From Deinococcus sp. (GTDB taxonomy: Bacteria; Deinococcota; Deinococci; Deinococcales; Deinococcaceae): a stretch of 7,649 nt of DNA. The position numbers and the translations under genes were made by a program. Shown one piece after another: positions 6,151 to 7,649 of this stretch. The DNA is taken from NCBI GenBank assembly GCA_018260275.1, contig JAGLBK010000128.1, positions 1-7,649 of the forward strand, written 5' to 3'. Under the pieces are notes generated by a model. It saw only the letters and a list, made by a program, of their open reading frames with translations. It was not told the DNA's origin and did not search any database. The stretch's first letter is position 1; every line of letters begins with the position of its first letter.

Positions 6151-7571
6151 TCGCCCACCTTACTCGCCTGGGGCGCCGCCGCCGGGCTGTCCTGGCCTTC
6201 TCTGGGGTCGGGGTTGGCCCAGGGGCCGTCCGCGCCGATCAGGGCGTCGGCCTCGGCTGGCCCCCAGCTGCCCGGCGCGTAGCCCTTGACCGGCACCACA
6301 TTGCCCAGCACCGGCTCGACGATGCGCCAGGCTTCTTCCACCTCGTCCTCGCGGGCAAACAGGGTGGCGTCACCCGCCAGTGCGTCGCCCAGCAGCCGCT
6401 CGTAGGGGGCGATGCCGTTCCAGTTCTGCTGGTGCAGTACCAGGGAAGAAGGTTCGCCGGTCATGCCCGCGCCCGGTTTTTTGATGTTGAGGCCGAGCGT
6501 AACCTGAATGCCGGGCGTCAGCTGAATCCGCAGGAAGTTGGCCCCCGGCGACACCCCACCGAATACGGCCTGGGGCGGCTCGTGGAAAAAGACCGTCACG
6601 GCGGTGCAGGTCACCGGCAGGTCTTTGCCGACCCGCACGTCTACCGGTACGCCCGCCCAGCGCCACGAATCGACGTGAAAGCGCAGCGCGGCGAAAGTTT
6701 CGACCTGCGAATCGGGGGCCACGTCCTTTTCCTGGCGGTAGCCGTCGTACTGCCCGCGCACGACTTCCGCCGGGTTCAGCGTCCTCACCGATTTGAACAG
6801 CTGCGCCACGCCGTCACGGATGGCCTCGGTGCCCTGGTTGGCGGGCGCTTCCATCATCAGCAGGCCGACCACCTGAAGCATGTGGTTTTGCACCACGTCG
6901 CGGATGGCCCCGGCTTCCTCGTAGAACTTGCCGCGCCCGGCCACGCCGAAGTTCTCGGCCATGGTGATCTGAATCTCACGGACGTGTTCACGACTCAGCA
7001 GCGGTTCCAGAAACCCGTTGGCAAAGCGCAGGTACAGCATGTTCTGCACGGCTTCCTTGCCGAGATAATGGTCGATGCGGAACACGGCTTCCTCGGGAAA
7101 GACCTGATGGATGGTGGCGTTCAGGGCTTTGGCGCTGGCGCTGTCGCGTCCGAACGGCTTTTCGACCACGATGCGTGCCCCCGCCGCGCAACCGCTGGCC
7201 GCGAGTTGCTGACTGACCGTGCCGAACAGGCTCGGCGGAATAGCGAGGTAGTGCAGCGGGTGCGCCGCGCCGCCGAGGGCCTGGCGCAGCTGCGTAAAGG
7301 TCGCCGGGTCGTTGTAGTCGCCGTCGATGTACTGAAGCAGGCCGACCAGCCTGGTAAACGCTTCCTCGTCCACGCCGCCATGCTCAGTCAGGCTGGCGCG
7401 GGCGCGGTCACGCAGTTGCTCGACCGTCCAGCCGGATTTCGCCACCCCGATGACCGGAATGTTCAGCACGCCGCGCCGGATCATGGCTTGCAGCGCCGGG
7501 AAAATCTGCTTGTAGGCGAGGTCGCCGGTGGCCCCGAAGAAAACCAGGGCGTCTGATGATGGCAGGGTCAT
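6147..7571 (-). CDS. zwf: Glucose-6-phosphate 1-dehydrogenase
   Basis: This 474-residue cytoplasmic enzyme oxidises glucose-6-phosphate to 6-phosphogluconolactone and makes NAD(P)H, the entry step of the oxidative pentose phosphate pathway. The nucleotide-binding loop is GATGDLA (13-19). VIGVAKSGW (40-48) has Lys45 about where an arginine commonly contacts the NADP 2'-phosphate, so coenzyme preference is not certain. EKPFG (137-141) and the signature RIDHYLGKE (165-173, Asp167/His168) mark the substrate site, and DVVQNHMLQV (225-234) carries the likely catalytic base His230. The C-terminal alpha+beta domain continues to WGPAEAD (436-442), then a short Pro/Ala/Ser tail. The GATGDLAYKQIFPAL form is a recognised variant of the more usual GASGDL. 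The ATG at 7571 has no Shine-Dalgarno, only a -10-like box 6 nt upstream. It is followed by the glucokinase in a 4-bp overlap, so enzyme and substrate supplier are probably co-translated. Confidence 0.97.
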   Translation of the reverse strand: MTLPSSDALVFFGATGDLAYKQIFPALQAMIRRGVLNIPVIGVAKSGWTVEQLRDRARASLTEHGGVDEEAFTRLVGLLQYIDGDYNDPATFTQLRQALGGAAHPLHYLAIPPSLFGTVSQQLAASGCAAGARIVVEKPFGRDSASAKALNATIHQVFPEEAVFRIDHYLGKEAVQNMLYLRFANGFLEPLLSREHVREIQITMAENFGVAGRGKFYEEAGAIRDVVQNHMLQVVGLLMMEAPANQGTEAIRDGVAQLFKSVRTLNPAEVVRGQYDGYRQEKDVAPDSQVETFAALRFHVDSWRWAGVPVDVRVGKDLPVTCTAVTVFFHEPPQAVFGGVSPGANFLRIQLTPGIQVTLGLNIKKPGAGMTGEPSSLVLHQQNWNGIAPYERLLGDALAGDATLFAREDEVEEAWRIVEPVLGNVVPVKGYAPGSWGPAEADALIGADGPWANPDPREGQDSPAAAPQASKVGE

Positions 7572-7583
7572 GCCGCTATCATG
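7572..7583 (-). promoter_or_regulatory. Possible leaderless promoter of zwf
   Basis: On the minus strand CATGAT (7583-7578) has four of six -10 matches and ends 6 nt before the zwf ATG. No purine-rich ribosome-binding site intervenes (AGCGGC). At 17-bp spacing the -35 hexamer would be ATCTCA, a weak match. The case rests mainly on the shared spacing with the GH15 and isomerase starts. Confidence 0.4.
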
Positions 7584-7588
7584 CCGCG

Positions 7589-7604
7589 CTCAGGTCAGTC
7601 TGAG
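7589..7604. promoter_or_regulatory. Small dyad in the zwf promoter region
   Basis: CTCAG and CTGAG form 5-bp inverted arms around a 6-bp centre (GTCAGT). If the box at 7583-7578 is the -10, the dyad would lie between -10 and -35, where a bound repressor would block polymerase. Five-base arms are short and can occur by chance. A second weak inverted pair, CTTTA/TAAAG, lies further upstream around 7614-7634. Confidence 0.25.
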
Positions 7605-7649
7605 ATGGAACGGCTTTAGAGCGCGTTTATAAAGGGTCGGGAAGTTTTT

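Noticed and set aside
6138..7556. A 472-codon plus-strand open frame opposite zwf, and a 368-codon one opposite the isomerase (1668-2774).
   Set aside because: They have the same antisense origin, with His/Arg/Gly-rich composition and no family motifs.

Overview
The window is GC-rich, densely coding and unidirectional: every gene I can support lies on the minus strand. High GC, codon bias strong enough to leave long antisense open frames, start codons preceded by a -10-like box only 6-7 nt away with no Shine-Dalgarno (a leaderless arrangement), and the protein types all suggest a Deinococcus-group bacterium. That assignment is inference; no rRNA or species-diagnostic gene is present.

Read in the direction of transcription (high to low coordinates), the layout is as follows. 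(1) 7649-7572 is a short upstream region with a possible leaderless promoter and a small dyad. (2) zwf (glucose-6-phosphate dehydrogenase, 7571-6147) overlaps by an ATGA junction a ROK-family, probably polyphosphate-dependent, glucokinase (6150-5218) that carries a long basic N-terminal tail. (3) A 195-bp spacer (5217-5023) holds a near-perfect 26-bp palindrome, a hairpin plus T-run terminator and a possible leaderless promoter. (4) A GH15 glucoamylase/glucodextranase-type enzyme without a signal peptide (5022-2665) is followed after 46 bp by a class I mannose-6-phosphate isomerase (2618-1659). That gene abuts an inward-rectifier (KirBac-type) potassium channel (about 1662-613), which has no ordinary start codon at the expected place. 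(5) A 211-bp spacer (612-402) holds a candidate operator and a 21-codon upstream reading frame with an excellent ribosome-binding site. It leads into the 5' part of a lipoprotein membrane-fusion (HlyD/AcrA-like) efflux gene that runs off the left edge.

Functionally, four of the six larger genes form a connected sugar route. The cytoplasmic GH15 enzyme releases glucose from alpha-glucans, the glucokinase makes glucose-6-phosphate, zwf commits it to the oxidative pentose phosphate pathway with NAD(P)H production, and the isomerase links fructose-6-phosphate and mannose-6-phosphate. The channel and efflux adaptor appear to be neighbours rather than pathway members. I see no mobile element, CRISPR array, tRNA or rRNA. 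The best candidates for something unusual are the non-canonical start of the channel gene, the basic repeat-containing tail on the glucokinase, the 26-bp palindrome and the upstream mini-frame before the efflux gene.
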